Of a stretch of 64,000 bases of DNA, positions 24,412-32,269 are shown piece after piece. The translations under genes and the position numbers were made by a program. Under the pieces are notes generated by a model, which ran no database searches, was not told the DNA's origin, and saw only the letters and a program-made list of their open reading frames with translations. The DNA lies in contig JACKAK010000004.1 of NCBI GenBank assembly GCA_020635115.1, positions 310,001-374,000 on the forward strand, given 5' to 3'. Every line of letters begins with the position of its first letter. Positions within the stretch are counted from its first letter, which is position 1. The stretch comes from Halobacteriovoraceae bacterium (GTDB lineage Bacteria; Bdellovibrionota; Bacteriovoracia; Bacteriovoracales; Bacteriovoracaceae).

Positions 24412-26244
24412 TCACTTGAGGGGGATGCGGAAAATTCGTTGGCTAGGTTTGGCTAAGTAAAATGCACTTTTTAACCTAACTAACGAAGATAATTGGACGT
24501 GGGTTCGATTCTTCCGACCTCCACCAACTGCAATGCTGGACGAACCCTCGGTCACAAGGGTTTCGATCTCAGCATTTTTTTTTGCCTTTTTTTCAGACCT
24601 TCCACCACGAGACGTATTAGCTAAGCCTAGTGTCCTTCCAGCTTTAAGAAAAGGGAGTATGACTCCTTTCTCATCACCAGTGTTTCTCTGGTCTTTATTC
24701 TTATTCTCCTGAGTCCAAACATTAATTTGAATCAAATTATCAGGGCTAATATTGATGCTCTTTATGACGCTCTTGGCAACTAGACGCTTCTTTTGAAGTT
24801 TAAATTTTCTAAATCTCTCAGAGCTAAGCTGTTTAAGATTTTCGATAACAAAGTCTGGGTTAATTGTTTGAGGTTCTTCATTGGATGCCTTGATTTCAAG
24901 CTCAGCAATTTGTTCCTGAATATTTTGAAGCTCTTTCTCTGAGTCTTTTAACCTCTTAACAATGGCATCAACACTACCGGCCATATCTGTACTAGAAATA
25001 ACATCAATGAGTTTGTTAATCTGCCCCTGTATTAGCTTTTCTTCTCTCTTTTTCGCTTTTAATTCCCCTTTATATTCAGGAGCTGAGTTTGTAGAGAGTT
25101 CCTTTAAGATGCTAATGAAATCATCTTTAAGGGCTTGATTGTTTAAAATACTAAATAGGTGCTTCTTAATTCTTTGCTCTAATTCAATTGCAGGGTATCG
25201 CTTAACCTTGCATTCTGATTTTTTGCTGTGGCCATAATAGTAATGCTTGTTTGTTTTTCCTGTGGCTGATTGGCCAAATAAGGGCTGTCCACATTCATCA
25301 CAGGTAAGTAGTCCAGAGAGGATAAAGTCATGTGTTGCAGTATGCTTTACAGCTTTGTTTGCCTCTAATATCTTTGAAGCTTTTTTGAAATCAGCCTCAT
25401 TAATAATTTTTTCCCAAGAGGCATCAACGAAGTGGTATTTTTCTGTAGTTTTCAATGTAGATTGATCTAGTTCTTTGTTTTCCTTATTTACTTCTCTTTT
25501 TCCCATGTAAAACGGATTCGTAAGAAGTCTATAAACTGTGGAATGAGTAAAAGCTTTTCCTCCGTAGTTGTTTCCAGTTTTAGAAGTCCATGCTTTATTT
25601 TTGATATTCTTACTCTTTAAGTATTTTAGAACCTCAGAGATTTGTCCTGATTCTAAGAATACTTGGTACATCTTTTTTACAATTCTGGCTTCATCTTTGT
25701 TAATAACTAAAGAGCCTGATTGAGTAGGGTGTTTATCAAATCCTAGAATAGGTGTCCCACCATTTAGAAGACCCCTTAATGCTCTAGCGTGGAAATTATT
25801 TTTGATACGTTCTGCCGTAAGCTCTCTTTCAAATTGCGCTAGTGCCATGATGATTGTCATAAAGACTTTTCCAGCAGGGCTAGTTGTATCGAAGTCATAT
25901 TGTAAGCAGATAAAGTCTGCTCCTAAATCTTCAAGTTCTTGAACGAAATTTAAAAAGTCCGTGACTGAACGGCTAAGCCTTGATAGTTCGGTAACGATAA
26001 CAGTATCAATTTTATTTCTTCTTACATCATCAAGGAGTTTTTGGTACTGAGGCCTATCGGTATTTTTTCCAGAATATGCTTCATCTTTATAAATACCAAC
26101 AAGTTTTCCCCACTTATTATTCTCGTATCTATTCTTCTCTTCAATTTTTAGTTTTAGTCGTTGTACTTGAGACTTAATTGAGCCTTCTTTATTCTTGGCT
26201 TGCTCATCTGTACTTACACGACAATAAATTCCAACTTTTCTCAT
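24412..26244 (-). CDS. large serine recombinase
   Basis: 610 residues. N-terminal resolvase domain with nucleophile Ser in YCRVSTDEQ, ELSRLSR and the E-helix FERELTAERIKN, then a recombinase domain (GFDKHP..., RLLTNPFYMGKRE), a zinc ribbon (LLTCDECGQPLFG...KKSECKVKRY) and a coiled-coil (about 400-460). These are the standard parts of phage-type integrases and TnpX-like transposases. The last 50 or so residues read antisense through the tRNA/tmRNA terminator and 3' end and into the border of ICE 1, so the native C-terminus has probably been replaced. It may serve ICE 2. A XRE gene starts 9 bases upstream. Confidence 0.93.
   Translation of the reverse strand: MRKVGIYCRVSTDEQAKNKEGSIKSQVQRLKLKIEEKNRYENNKWGKLVGIYKDEAYSGKNTDRPQYQKLLDDVRRNKIDTVIVTELSRLSRSVTDFLNFVQELEDLGADFICLQYDFDTTSPAGKVFMTIIMALAQFERELTAERIKNNFHARALRGLLNGGTPILGFDKHPTQSGSLVINKDEARIVKKMYQVFLESGQISEVLKYLKSKNIKNKAWTSKTGNNYGGKAFTHSTVYRLLTNPFYMGKREVNKENKELDQSTLKTTEKYHFVDASWEKIINEADFKKASKILEANKAVKHTATHDFILSGLLTCDECGQPLFGQSATGKTNKHYYYGHSKKSECKVKRYPAIELEQRIKKHLFSILNNQALKDDFISILKELSTNSAPEYKGELKAKKREEKLIQGQINKLIDVISSTDMAGSVDAIVKRLKDSEKELQNIQEQIAELEIKASNEEPQTINPDFVIENLKQLSSERFRKFKLQKKRLVAKSVIKSINISPDNLIQINVWTQENKNKDQRNTGDEKGVILPFLKAGRTLGLANTSRGGRSEKKAKKNAEIETLVTEGSSSIAVGGGRKNRTHVQLSSLVRLKSAFYLAKPSQRIFRIPLK
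24496..24526 (+). other. tRNA/tmRNA 3'-end remnant, probable attachment site of ICE 1
   Basis: A T-loop (GGGTTCGATTC) is followed by CTTCCGACCTCC, discriminator A and CCA, ending at 24526. Upstream bases do not fold into D and anticodon arms, and the 5' T-stem strand (GTGGG) pairs poorly with the 3' strand (CTTCC). This suggests a junction inside the T-loop between element DNA on the left and host DNA on the right. The CTCCACCA end implies a G3-U70-type or GGAG acceptor; whether the host gene is ssrA or a tRNA is unresolved. Confidence 0.65.
24532..24583 (+). terminator. terminator of the interrupted tRNA/tmRNA gene
   Basis: AATGCTG (24532-24538) pairs with CAGCATT (24570-24576), with a further inner stem CGAACCCT/AGGGTTTCG, followed by nine T. 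It starts six bases after the CCA end, so it is most likely the native terminator of the host RNA gene and marks the host side of the junction. Confidence 0.75.
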
Positions 26245-26253
26245 ATAAAGTTC

Positions 26254-26493
26254 CTATTTATTTTTTATAATCAAATCAACTTTAAGTCCTATGCCATTGG
26301 CAATTCTTATCAATTGATTGATTGAAACCCCTCTTTCAGTACCTCGAAGGGTTTTATTTACATTCTTTCTATCCATACCGATCATTCGGCCAACTTCACC
26401 TTGGGATAAGTTTTGATTGTCCATCTCACTAAGTATTTCCTTAATCAGTTTTTCTTTAATTTCTGGAACATCTGTCTCATCCCAATCAACCAC
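26254..26493 (-). CDS. small XRE-family regulator
   Basis: 79 residues with a helix-turn-helix near the middle (LSQGEVGRMIGMDRKNVNKTL) followed by GVSINQLIRIANGIGLKVDLII, as in HigA/XRE antitoxin-like repressors. No toxin partner is adjacent. It precedes the serine recombinase by 9 bases, so it probably controls recombinase expression through the palindrome at 26521-26546, 27 bases upstream of its start. Confidence 0.8.
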   Translation of the reverse strand: MVDWDETDVPEIKEKLIKEILSEMDNQNLSQGEVGRMIGMDRKNVNKTLRGTERGVSINQLIRIANGIGLKVDLIIKNK

Positions 26494-26520
26494 TTATATC
26501 TCCTTATCGGTACAATTAAA

Positions 26521-26546
26521 GACTAGCGTGAATTATCACGCTAGTC
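26521..26546. promoter_or_regulatory. 26-bp perfect palindrome upstream of the XRE gene
   Basis: Arms GACTAGCGTGA and TCACGCTAGTC separated by ATTA. No clear T run follows on either strand, so an operator for the XRE regulator fits better than a terminator, although a weak terminator for the minus-strand transfer operon is possible. Confidence 0.6.
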
Positions 26547-26579
26547 AATAGAGTAAAAAATATAAGTGATAACAGTGGG

Positions 26580-26750
26580 TTAGGAGCCTGTTACAGATAT
26601 GTTTGGAAAAATTAATTGGCATAAGTGCTTTATTCTTTCCTTATTTTGAATATCTGATATTTCAACAGGGTTAATTTCAATTACAAACTCTTTTAGCCTA
26701 ACTTGGCGTTTACGCTTCGAGAGTTCTTTCTTTTTCTTCTTTACTGACAC
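26580..26750 (-). CDS. possible 56-residue basic protein
   Basis: A frame from GTG 26750 to TAA 26580 overlaps the end of the preceding gene by 41 bases. It begins with a highly basic segment (SVKKKKELSKRKRQVRLK) and continues with a mixed region (IEINPVEISDIQNKERIK). No ribosome site is evident and no family is recognised. It fills a gap otherwise empty apart from the palindrome, so it may be a real small gene or a chance frame. Confidence 0.3.
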   Translation of the reverse strand: MSVKKKKKELSKRKRQVRLKEFVIEINPVEISDIQNKERIKHLCQLIFPNISVTGS

Positions 26751-27057
26751 GTTTTGACTTTGTTTTTCTCGGGGAAAGTTCCAGAAGTGTTGATTTCAAA
26801 ACCGCCTCAATATCATCGTTATCATCAATATTTGAGACAACATTTTTTAGGTACTCCTTAGTGTTAAAATGTTCTTTAGATATTTTCTTTTTGTATCTAG
26901 TGAAATAGCTTTTATAAAACTCTGAGATTATCCAAGAGCCGAGTTTTGAGGGAGTAATTTTAATACACTTTTGATCTTTCATTTCTTCATACATAGAAGA
27001 AAGAGCCGAGATGGCCCCCTCATCTAAAATCAGCCGTCCTGATTTTAATTTTGTCAT
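26710..27057 (-). CDS. small basic protein of the ICE 2 transfer operon, unknown
   Basis: 115 residues, rich in Lys and Ser, with a helical N-terminal half (LDEGAISALSSMYEEMKDQ) and a basic C-terminus. No family recognised. By position near the end of the transfer operon it could be a relaxosome accessory protein, like the 114-residue gene at 22446-22790 in ICE 1, but sequence similarity between them is not obvious. Confidence 0.6.
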   Translation of the reverse strand: MTKLKSGRLILDEGAISALSSMYEEMKDQKCIKITPSKLGSWIISEFYKSYFTRYKKKISKEHFNTKEYLKNVVSNIDDNDDIEAVLKSTLLELSPRKTKSKRVSKEEKERTLEA

Positions 27058-27060
27058 TTA

Positions 27061-27804
27061 TTATCTTTTAATCCTTTTGAAGTGTGCAGTAACAAGATAG
27101 TCACGCACAATTTGATTTTTGTAAGTTCTACTTGAAGTAGAACCCTCATGTCTAAAATGTCTTCGTCCTTTACCTTGGCAGGAGCCATATCCAAGAAAAC
27201 CTGTTTTAACATTTCCTTTGTTCGTATCAGGCGTAATGGCTAAACTAACTTCATTGCTTTCTTGTAGCATTTCTTTTGAAACTGCAAACTCAGTTGTAAT
27301 GACCATACCACCGTGATTTGTGATTCTACCTAATGGGTAAAGATTATTACCAATTTTTAACCTTAGTTTTGAATCTTCAACTTTGTCTGAAAAAAGAATG
27401 TCTTGCTGAACTTGTCCATTATAGTTTCGATATTTCAAGTTACATCGACCTTTTCTAGGTATATCAAAGCATATTCTCTTAACTGCGAAACACATTGGAC
27501 AAATAGGGTCGCGTTCACAATGTCTTTGATCCCAAAATGAACGATGTGATCTCTGATAGCTTGGGCCAAACATAGGTACGTTCATTTTTCCTGTGATCGT
27601 TAAAACAATCGTTTCTCCAACTTCAACATCTGTTAAAAATGTTTCGCCTGTGACTTTTTCTTTTTCTACTATTGGTTCATAGACTATTTGTGGAGTCGTG
27701 GGAACTGGTGTCCTATGTGCGTTTTCTGATTCCTCATCCCATTTCTCCCCACATGAAGCTAAGGAGATTAGTAGAACTGCTAAGGAAAGTTGTTTAACCA
27801 ACAT
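27061..27804 (-). CDS. lipoprotein of unknown function, Cys-rich
   Basis: 247 residues. Signal peptide with lipobox LASC, then a Pro-rich linker, a beta-rich domain and a cluster of cysteines (CERDPICPMCFAVKRIC and later C). No family recognised. It lies directly downstream of another lipoprotein gene (1-base overlap) in the transfer operon, so both may belong to the cell-surface part of the ICE 2 apparatus or to entry exclusion. Confidence 0.7.
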   Translation of the reverse strand: MLVKQLSLAVLLISLASCGEKWDEESENAHRTPVPTTPQIVYEPIVEKEKVTGETFLTDVEVGETIVLTITGKMNVPMFGPSYQRSHRSFWDQRHCERDPICPMCFAVKRICFDIPRKGRCNLKYRNYNGQVQQDILFSDKVEDSKLRLKIGNNLYPLGRITNHGGMVITTEFAVSKEMLQESNEVSLAITPDTNKGNVKTGFLGYGSCQGKGRRHFRHEGSTSSRTYKNQIVRDYLVTAHFKRIKR

Positions 27805-28256
27805 TATTCCTTTTCCTTTTTACTTGAAGGAATCCATTGTGGGTCTTCTGAAATAATCCATATACGGTGTCCCTCAATTAATTTTTTGCCTTGTACTTGA
27901 GTATCGACCCACTGTGATTCAACGACTGGTTTTGAAAGGCCGGGGCCATTTTCCTGTGAATAGTTTTTCGGGTAATCAACTCCAAATTTATCAAGGTTAA
28001 AAAGTGTTTCTCTTCTAGTCTTCTGGTCTCTTTTCTTTAGACCCTTGTGGATAAAGTAAGACGCAATACCACTGATTGCACCGCCGACAAGTGCGCCTTT
28101 AAGAGCGCCTTGGCCTCGGTTCTTGCTTAGTGATGCTCCTGCTACCGCACCCGTTGCAGCACCAGTCGATACACCTAGAGTCAGTGATTCTCTCATTGTT
28201 GAACAACCCGTAGTCAATATGGCCATTGCCATAATCAAAATTGATACTTTATGCAT
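27804..28256 (-). CDS. glycine-zipper lipoprotein
   Basis: 150 residues from ATG 28256, which has AGGAG 7 bases upstream and gives a proper lipoprotein signal (MHKVSILIMAMAILTTGC). The mature part starts with a glycine-zipper stretch (GAATGAVAGASLSKNRGQGALKGALVGGAISG), as in outer-membrane-associated lipoproteins such as SlyB/YmgG types, then a soluble tail. An upstream ATG at 28334 is unlikely because it would bury the signal. Confidence 0.75.
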   Translation of the reverse strand: MHKVSILIMAMAILTTGCSTMRESLTLGVSTGAATGAVAGASLSKNRGQGALKGALVGGAISGIASYFIHKGLKKRDQKTRRETLFNLDKFGVDYPKNYSQENGPGLSKPVVESQWVDTQVQGKKLIEGHRIWIISEDPQWIPSSKKEKE

Positions 28257-28333
28257 AAATGCTCCTATGTCTGATTGAGTCTTATTATTGAGTTTAGAAA
28301 CTAAATAATTTCGACAAGTTGAAAGAAACTGCA

Positions 28334-28350
28334 TTACCTGTTACAGGTAA
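28334..28350. repeat. 17-bp palindrome TTACCTG-TTA-CAGGTAA
   Basis: Perfect arms around TTA in the gap between the relaxation and lipoprotein genes. The inner decamer CCTGTTACAG recurs at 26587-26596. This may be an operator, a transcription stop without T run, or part of an origin of transfer. Confidence 0.4.
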
Positions 28351-28376
28351 CACAGAGGTAGGGTAGAAAATGGACA

Positions 28377-29114
28377 CTAGAACTCTAGTTCATGTCCTTT
28401 TCTGTTTTGAAAGGTGACTCCATCAATCATGTTTTGTTCATTTTCTAGCTTGTGAAAGTAAAACTTAGGTTCATGACCTTTATAATGAAGTTCTTCATAA
28501 TGTTTAATCTCATTTATGATCGAGTTAGTTTTGCTAAAGTACAAAACCACATCTACATTTGAGCTAATGTAATAATCTATAACTAACTGTTCATACCTTT
28601 GAGATGCTTTTTCAGTACGTTCAAATTCAACTGCACCGTGATAGCGTTCATTATCAAAATTAATTAATGCATATCCATCACAGTTAAGATCAACAAATTG
28701 CCTCGTGAGGTCATCATTGGTGAAATCCTCAAAACATTGAAGTTCGTTCTCCGAATAATATTGGAGTATATTTTTTGAACTTTTTAATGCTTCTCCTATA
28801 ATTACAAGAGGGAGATCATGCTCAATGCTTGAACTTTTAAGTTGCTTTCTTACAAGTGCCATAGGGGTTACTTCCTTTAGCTTTAGAAGCCCCTTGTCAG
28901 TTAGATGAAATACTTTTTTAAAGCTCTTTAAGCTATAATGAGATTTAAAAGATATGAAATTACTTTTCTCTAGCTTTTTTAGTCTTTTTCTTAGATTGCA
29001 AAACTCACTTGTTGGGTAACAAAAATGTTGAATCTGCTTAACGTCAGCCACTTTATACTTAAATAAAAATTCAAACAGCTTAAAGTCTCTTTCAGTTAAT
29101 TTTGTGTTTTTAAT
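28377..29114 (-). CDS. replication-relaxation family protein of ICE 2, probable ATT start
   Basis: 245 residues if initiated at ATT 29114; the first GTG is at 29051 but would remove the conserved N-terminus KLTERDFKLFEFLFKYKVADVKQI, which matches RLQQRDIQLFDYLFRHRVAIAKVI of the ICE 1 homologue. No ATG, GTG or TTG lies between that segment and the upstream stop, while AAAGGAG sits at the proper distance from ATT, and ATTAA overlaps the stop of the coupling ATPase by one base. Core motif DGYAL...AVEFERTEKASQRY parallels the homologue and resembles a PD-(D/E)XK arrangement. Likely the DNA-processing protein of ICE 2. Confidence 0.72.
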   Translation of the reverse strand: MKNTKLTERDFKLFEFLFKYKVADVKQIQHFCYPTSEFCNLRKRLKKLEKSNFISFKSHYSLKSFKKVFHLTDKGLLKLKEVTPMALVRKQLKSSSIEHDLPLVIIGEALKSSKNILQYYSENELQCFEDFTNDDLTRQFVDLNCDGYALINFDNERYHGAVEFERTEKASQRYEQLVIDYYISSNVDVVLYFSKTNSIINEIKHYEELHYKGHEPKFYFHKLENEQNMIDGVTFQNRKGHELEF

Positions 29115-30612
29115 TCATCATCTCCTTTGCTTTCTCGTTGCTAGATGCCTTTCGGATTACTTTTTTCTTTTCTCCTTCGACTTTTTCGAGGGACACCATT
29201 GGGCCATGAAATGTCTTTTCTTTTTCTTCAAAGTTTTTGGCAATGAGACTTAGCTCACTTTCTAGCTCATCCTCCGAAAGAAATGGTGCTTGAACTTCAA
29301 TAAACTTGTTACCAGTTGCCCAAATCCCACGTCCCTTAACATCTGGAAGGTTTAAAGCCATTTTATTTCCAAGAACTGTCATTGAGCCTTGAAGTGTATT
29401 CATTCTAAAACACATTCGACCACCAATGTTCTCTTGAACTTTCGTATCAATAGTTTCCTTTGTGACCTTTTGAGTCGCTAGAATTAAATGAATACCTGCG
29501 GCTCTTGAAAGCTTTGTTAATTCATCTGTAAGCTCTCTGGCTTCCTCGATGAATTTTTTCTTAGCAGAATTGGTTTTCGTCTTTGTATAAAGAACTGATG
29601 CCTCATCAACGCCGATAATTATCTTATCCATCTTGTCCCTTACAGGATCAATTTCTTTCAACTTATTTTTCTCAAGGTAGTTAAATCTTCTATCCATTTC
29701 AGCCTTAAGATTTTTAAGAACTGTAACAGCATCTTTTTCTGTTTTTATGACCTGTACGTTGGGAAGGTCTTCAAAAGGACGCATTTCAACCCCTTTTTTT
29801 AAGTCTAAAAGGTATAGCTGAAGATTATCACTTGATTTTAAGAGCGAAATTAAAGTCTGCTTGAAGAAAACACTTTTACCACCACCAGTTGTTCCAGCGA
29901 TTAACATATGTGGCAAACTGGAAATATCTTGAGATAAATATCCACCAAGAGACTCACCAATTGAAAAGTTATAAGGCTTTTCATTTTCCTCTGGTAGCTC
30001 ATAGTAACTAACTTTCTCAGCCAACCTTTTTTTCGTTAAGTTGAATTGAGTATATTTAGGGTTCTTACATGGCTTAATTTCTTCAACGATTTGGCCAAGA
30101 GCCGAGGTTAAATCATTGATCTTAGTCTCATAACGATCAGCTCCTATTCCCTCAGATTTAACAATTACCCTTGATTTATACTCATCAAGCTCAATCACCT
30201 GTACGACTTTGGGGGCGACACCATTACCGGCCTTGATAGACAAGAAATCAAAATCTTTTTGATATGATTTGATTTTCTTATATTCTCTTAATCCCAACGC
30301 TGGAAAAATTAGAACAATTCCACTAGATAAGAACAGGAAGAAATAGCTAAGCCAAGGAACCTTTACAAGCAATTCAATAATTCCTTCAGTAAACCAAAAT
30401 GGCATTAGCTTATGAAACAGAATCAAGAAGTCATAGTTATAGGTCGCTGTAAAGCAGGACATCGTGAAAAAGAATAGGTAAAACCATGTTTGCATTGATT
30501 TAAACTTAATTCTTTTAAGGCCATAGTGAGAAATACTAAAATAGAGTTGAAATATCTTTCCAAAAGCTAAAAATAGCTTTTCTGCCGCCTGATTAGAGTT
30601 TTGTTTTTTCAT
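29110..30612 (-). CDS. FtsK/HerA-type coupling ATPase of ICE 2
   Basis: 500 residues. Two membrane helices (about 45-60 and 90-110), then the motor domain with LPHMLIAGTTGGGKSVFFKQ (Walker A), LYLLDLKKGVEM, IIIGVDEASVLYTK (Walker B) and LSRAAGIHLILATQKVTKE. Clearly homologous to 19990-21525 of ICE 1, whereas the surrounding channel genes of the two elements differ much more. It likely links the relaxosome to the VirB-type channel. Confidence 0.9.
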   Translation of the reverse strand: MKKQNSNQAAEKLFLAFGKIFQLYFSISHYGLKRIKFKSMQTWFYLFFFTMSCFTATYNYDFLILFHKLMPFWFTEGIIELLVKVPWLSYFFLFLSSGIVLIFPALGLREYKKIKSYQKDFDFLSIKAGNGVAPKVVQVIELDEYKSRVIVKSEGIGADRYETKINDLTSALGQIVEEIKPCKNPKYTQFNLTKKRLAEKVSYYELPEENEKPYNFSIGESLGGYLSQDISSLPHMLIAGTTGGGKSVFFKQTLISLLKSSDNLQLYLLDLKKGVEMRPFEDLPNVQVIKTEKDAVTVLKNLKAEMDRRFNYLEKNKLKEIDPVRDKMDKIIIGVDEASVLYTKTKTNSAKKKFIEEARELTDELTKLSRAAGIHLILATQKVTKETIDTKVQENIGGRMCFRMNTLQGSMTVLGNKMALNLPDVKGRGIWATGNKFIEVQAPFLSEDELESELSLIAKNFEEKEKTFHGPMVSLEKVEGEKKKVIRKASSNEKAKEMMN

Positions 30613-30614
30613 TT

Positions 30615-31559
30615 TTAATCTTCTTTGATTTTTAAGGGTGCGATTAGAGAAACAATAAGGTCACTTCCAGCATCTACAGTGACATATGCCTTTTCATTGG
30701 ATAATTCACCGGCTTGTCTATTTGCTTCCATTTCAGAAACTTTAGATACGCCATGATAAAAGGCATTTTTCATAGTTGCTTTAGGAGTAACAGCACCGCT
30801 TTCGCCTAATGCTTGTTTTTCTGTTAATACGTCTGTCATTCCTGAAACCATGCTTAGCCCTAGAGTTGTTGCAATTCTTACTGTAGCCATTCCATGATAG
30901 TCCCCGAGTATTCCAGTAGAATAATCTTGAGGGTTTAAAGCTTGAGCATTAATTTCAAATTCTTTACCATCAGGGAAGATTGCTTTTACAAAAGTAATAT
31001 AAACTTTCTTACCAGTTCCTTGGTAATTCACACTTCCAAGTAAAATTGTGTCTTTTGGAATTTTATTTTTACCTTTAAACGAACCACCATAGGGCAATAG
31101 AACTTTTATGAATTGCTTTTGATCTCTAGTATCAATGGTGCTAATTAGTTTTCCAATGAAGTTTGTTCCCGTAGGAAGGGAGCCTTCTGAAGATGGAAGG
31201 TCACTTCTGGAAATTATCTGCTTTGCCATTAACTTGATTTCTGGGTCAGGTATATGCCTTGCTCTTTTCACTTTGGACTTAACATCACTTTTATTTTTGA
31301 TACCTCCTTGGATATTTGAATTTTCTTTTGTTGTAGTGAGTTCATTTTCATTATGAAATCTATCACTATTAATTAAATTCCTATCAACCTTTTTTACAAT
31401 CGCTGTGTTCTCGGAAGACCCATATATTTGCGAAATAGCTATTGCTGTTACAACTAAACAACCTCCTGCAATAGCAAAGTTCTTTTGATTTAGAGTCGAT
31501 TTCCCTTCAACTTCATTTAAAAAAGTCGATTTAAACCATACCTTAATTTTCTTAGCTAT
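30615..31559 (-). CDS. TraB/VirB10-like channel protein, probable ATA start
   Basis: 314 residues if initiated at ATA 31559, which overlaps the upstream TAG (ATAG) in the same manner as ATGA junctions elsewhere in the operon. The only standard start, GTG 31271, would remove the membrane helix FAIAGGCLVVTAIAISQIY and linker that every VirB10 has. The C-terminal domain shows SLPTGTNFIGKLISTIDTRDQ and a later Ala/Gly-rich region. No strong ribosome site is visible, so coupled reinitiation is assumed. The family call is good, the start is inferred. Confidence 0.75.
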   Translation of the reverse strand: MAKKIKVWFKSTFLNEVEGKSTLNQKNFAIAGGCLVVTAIAISQIYGSSENTAIVKKVDRNLINSDRFHNENELTTTKENSNIQGGIKNKSDVKSKVKRARHIPDPEIKLMAKQIISRSDLPSSEGSLPTGTNFIGKLISTIDTRDQKQFIKVLLPYGGSFKGKNKIPKDTILLGSVNYQGTGKKVYITFVKAIFPDGKEFEINAQALNPQDYSTGILGDYHGMATVRIATTLGLSMVSGMTDVLTEKQALGESGAVTPKATMKNAFYHGVSKVSEMEANRQAGELSNEKAYVTVDAGSDLIVSLIAPLKIKED

Positions 31560-32269
31560 AAGAAGTTCCGCGAGATAATTGTTTTGAGGCTTTCGCTGCT
31601 ATTAAGTAAGTGAAGAGTAAATCCTTCCTTTTTAACAAGTTTAAAGAAGATTCGACCTTCGATTCCTAGACCTTTCTCAACTTTGTCACTAGAAAAAATT
31701 AATCTTTGATTAGGCAGTTTTACCTTCGATCTTGTCAAAAAAAGATCAATGTCATTTATTTTGACTTCTTTCTTACCTTTGTTAATGATTTTAAAGTCTA
31801 AAACATAGACACTTGGTCTAATCTCCGTGATACTTTTTGTTTCACAAATTATTTTGGACTTTAGCGAAATTTTCTTTCTTACGTTCTTTTGAGACAGTTT
31901 TCTTTTCTTCTTCAATTGTAAACGTGGAGATTTCCACCGTACATTAACTAAATCGTCATATTGACTGTAGTTTCCTGCGTTCAAGATAAAACCAAATGTA
32001 TGATACTCACCATAAACAAAGAGATTTGTTTTAACAGCACCTTGGGGCTGAATAGTAATATCATTTCCAATGAATTCAACATTGAAATAGTTTTGATTTC
32101 CTACAACAACTTTTTTAGGAGTTTCTCTAAATCTTAGTACAGTTGATTGGCCCAGCTTTAAATAGATAGGCTCCATTCTTTTTGATGAAACCTCTATCAT
32201 TCTTATTTTTCCAGCAAATGCACTTACAGATATAAAGGAGGAACAAACCAAAAGGATAAATAATCTCAT
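31556..32269 (-). CDS. TraK/VirB9-like secreted protein
   Basis: 237 residues; signal peptide ending SAFA, then a beta-rich N domain (MEPIYLKLGQSTVLRFRETPKKVVVGN) with the same pattern as TraK of ICE 1, a basic linker rich in Lys and a C-terminal beta domain. It lies between the VirB8-like and VirB10-like genes, the usual order. Likely part of the outer-membrane core. Confidence 0.75.
   Translation of the reverse strand: MRLFILLVCSSFISVSAFAGKIRMIEVSSKRMEPIYLKLGQSTVLRFRETPKKVVVGNQNYFNVEFIGNDITIQPQGAVKTNLFVYGEYHTFGFILNAGNYSQYDDLVNVRWKSPRLQLKKKRKLSQKNVRKKISLKSKIICETKSITEIRPSVYVLDFKIINKGKKEVKINDIDLFLTRSKVKLPNQRLIFSSDKVEKGLGIEGRIFFKLVKKEGFTLHLLNSSESLKTIISRNFL

Noticed and set aside
24420..24526. 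A complete tRNA or tmRNA gene ending in CCA
   Set aside because: GGGGG at 24420 could pair with the acceptor 3' strand, but no D arm or anticodon arm folds in between, the T-stem is mismatched and no tmRNA 5' motif is present. Only the 3' end is supported.
28377..29051. Start of the ICE 2 relaxation protein at GTG 29051
   Set aside because: It would remove a segment conserved with the ICE 1 homologue and has no ribosome site, whereas ATT 29114 has one.
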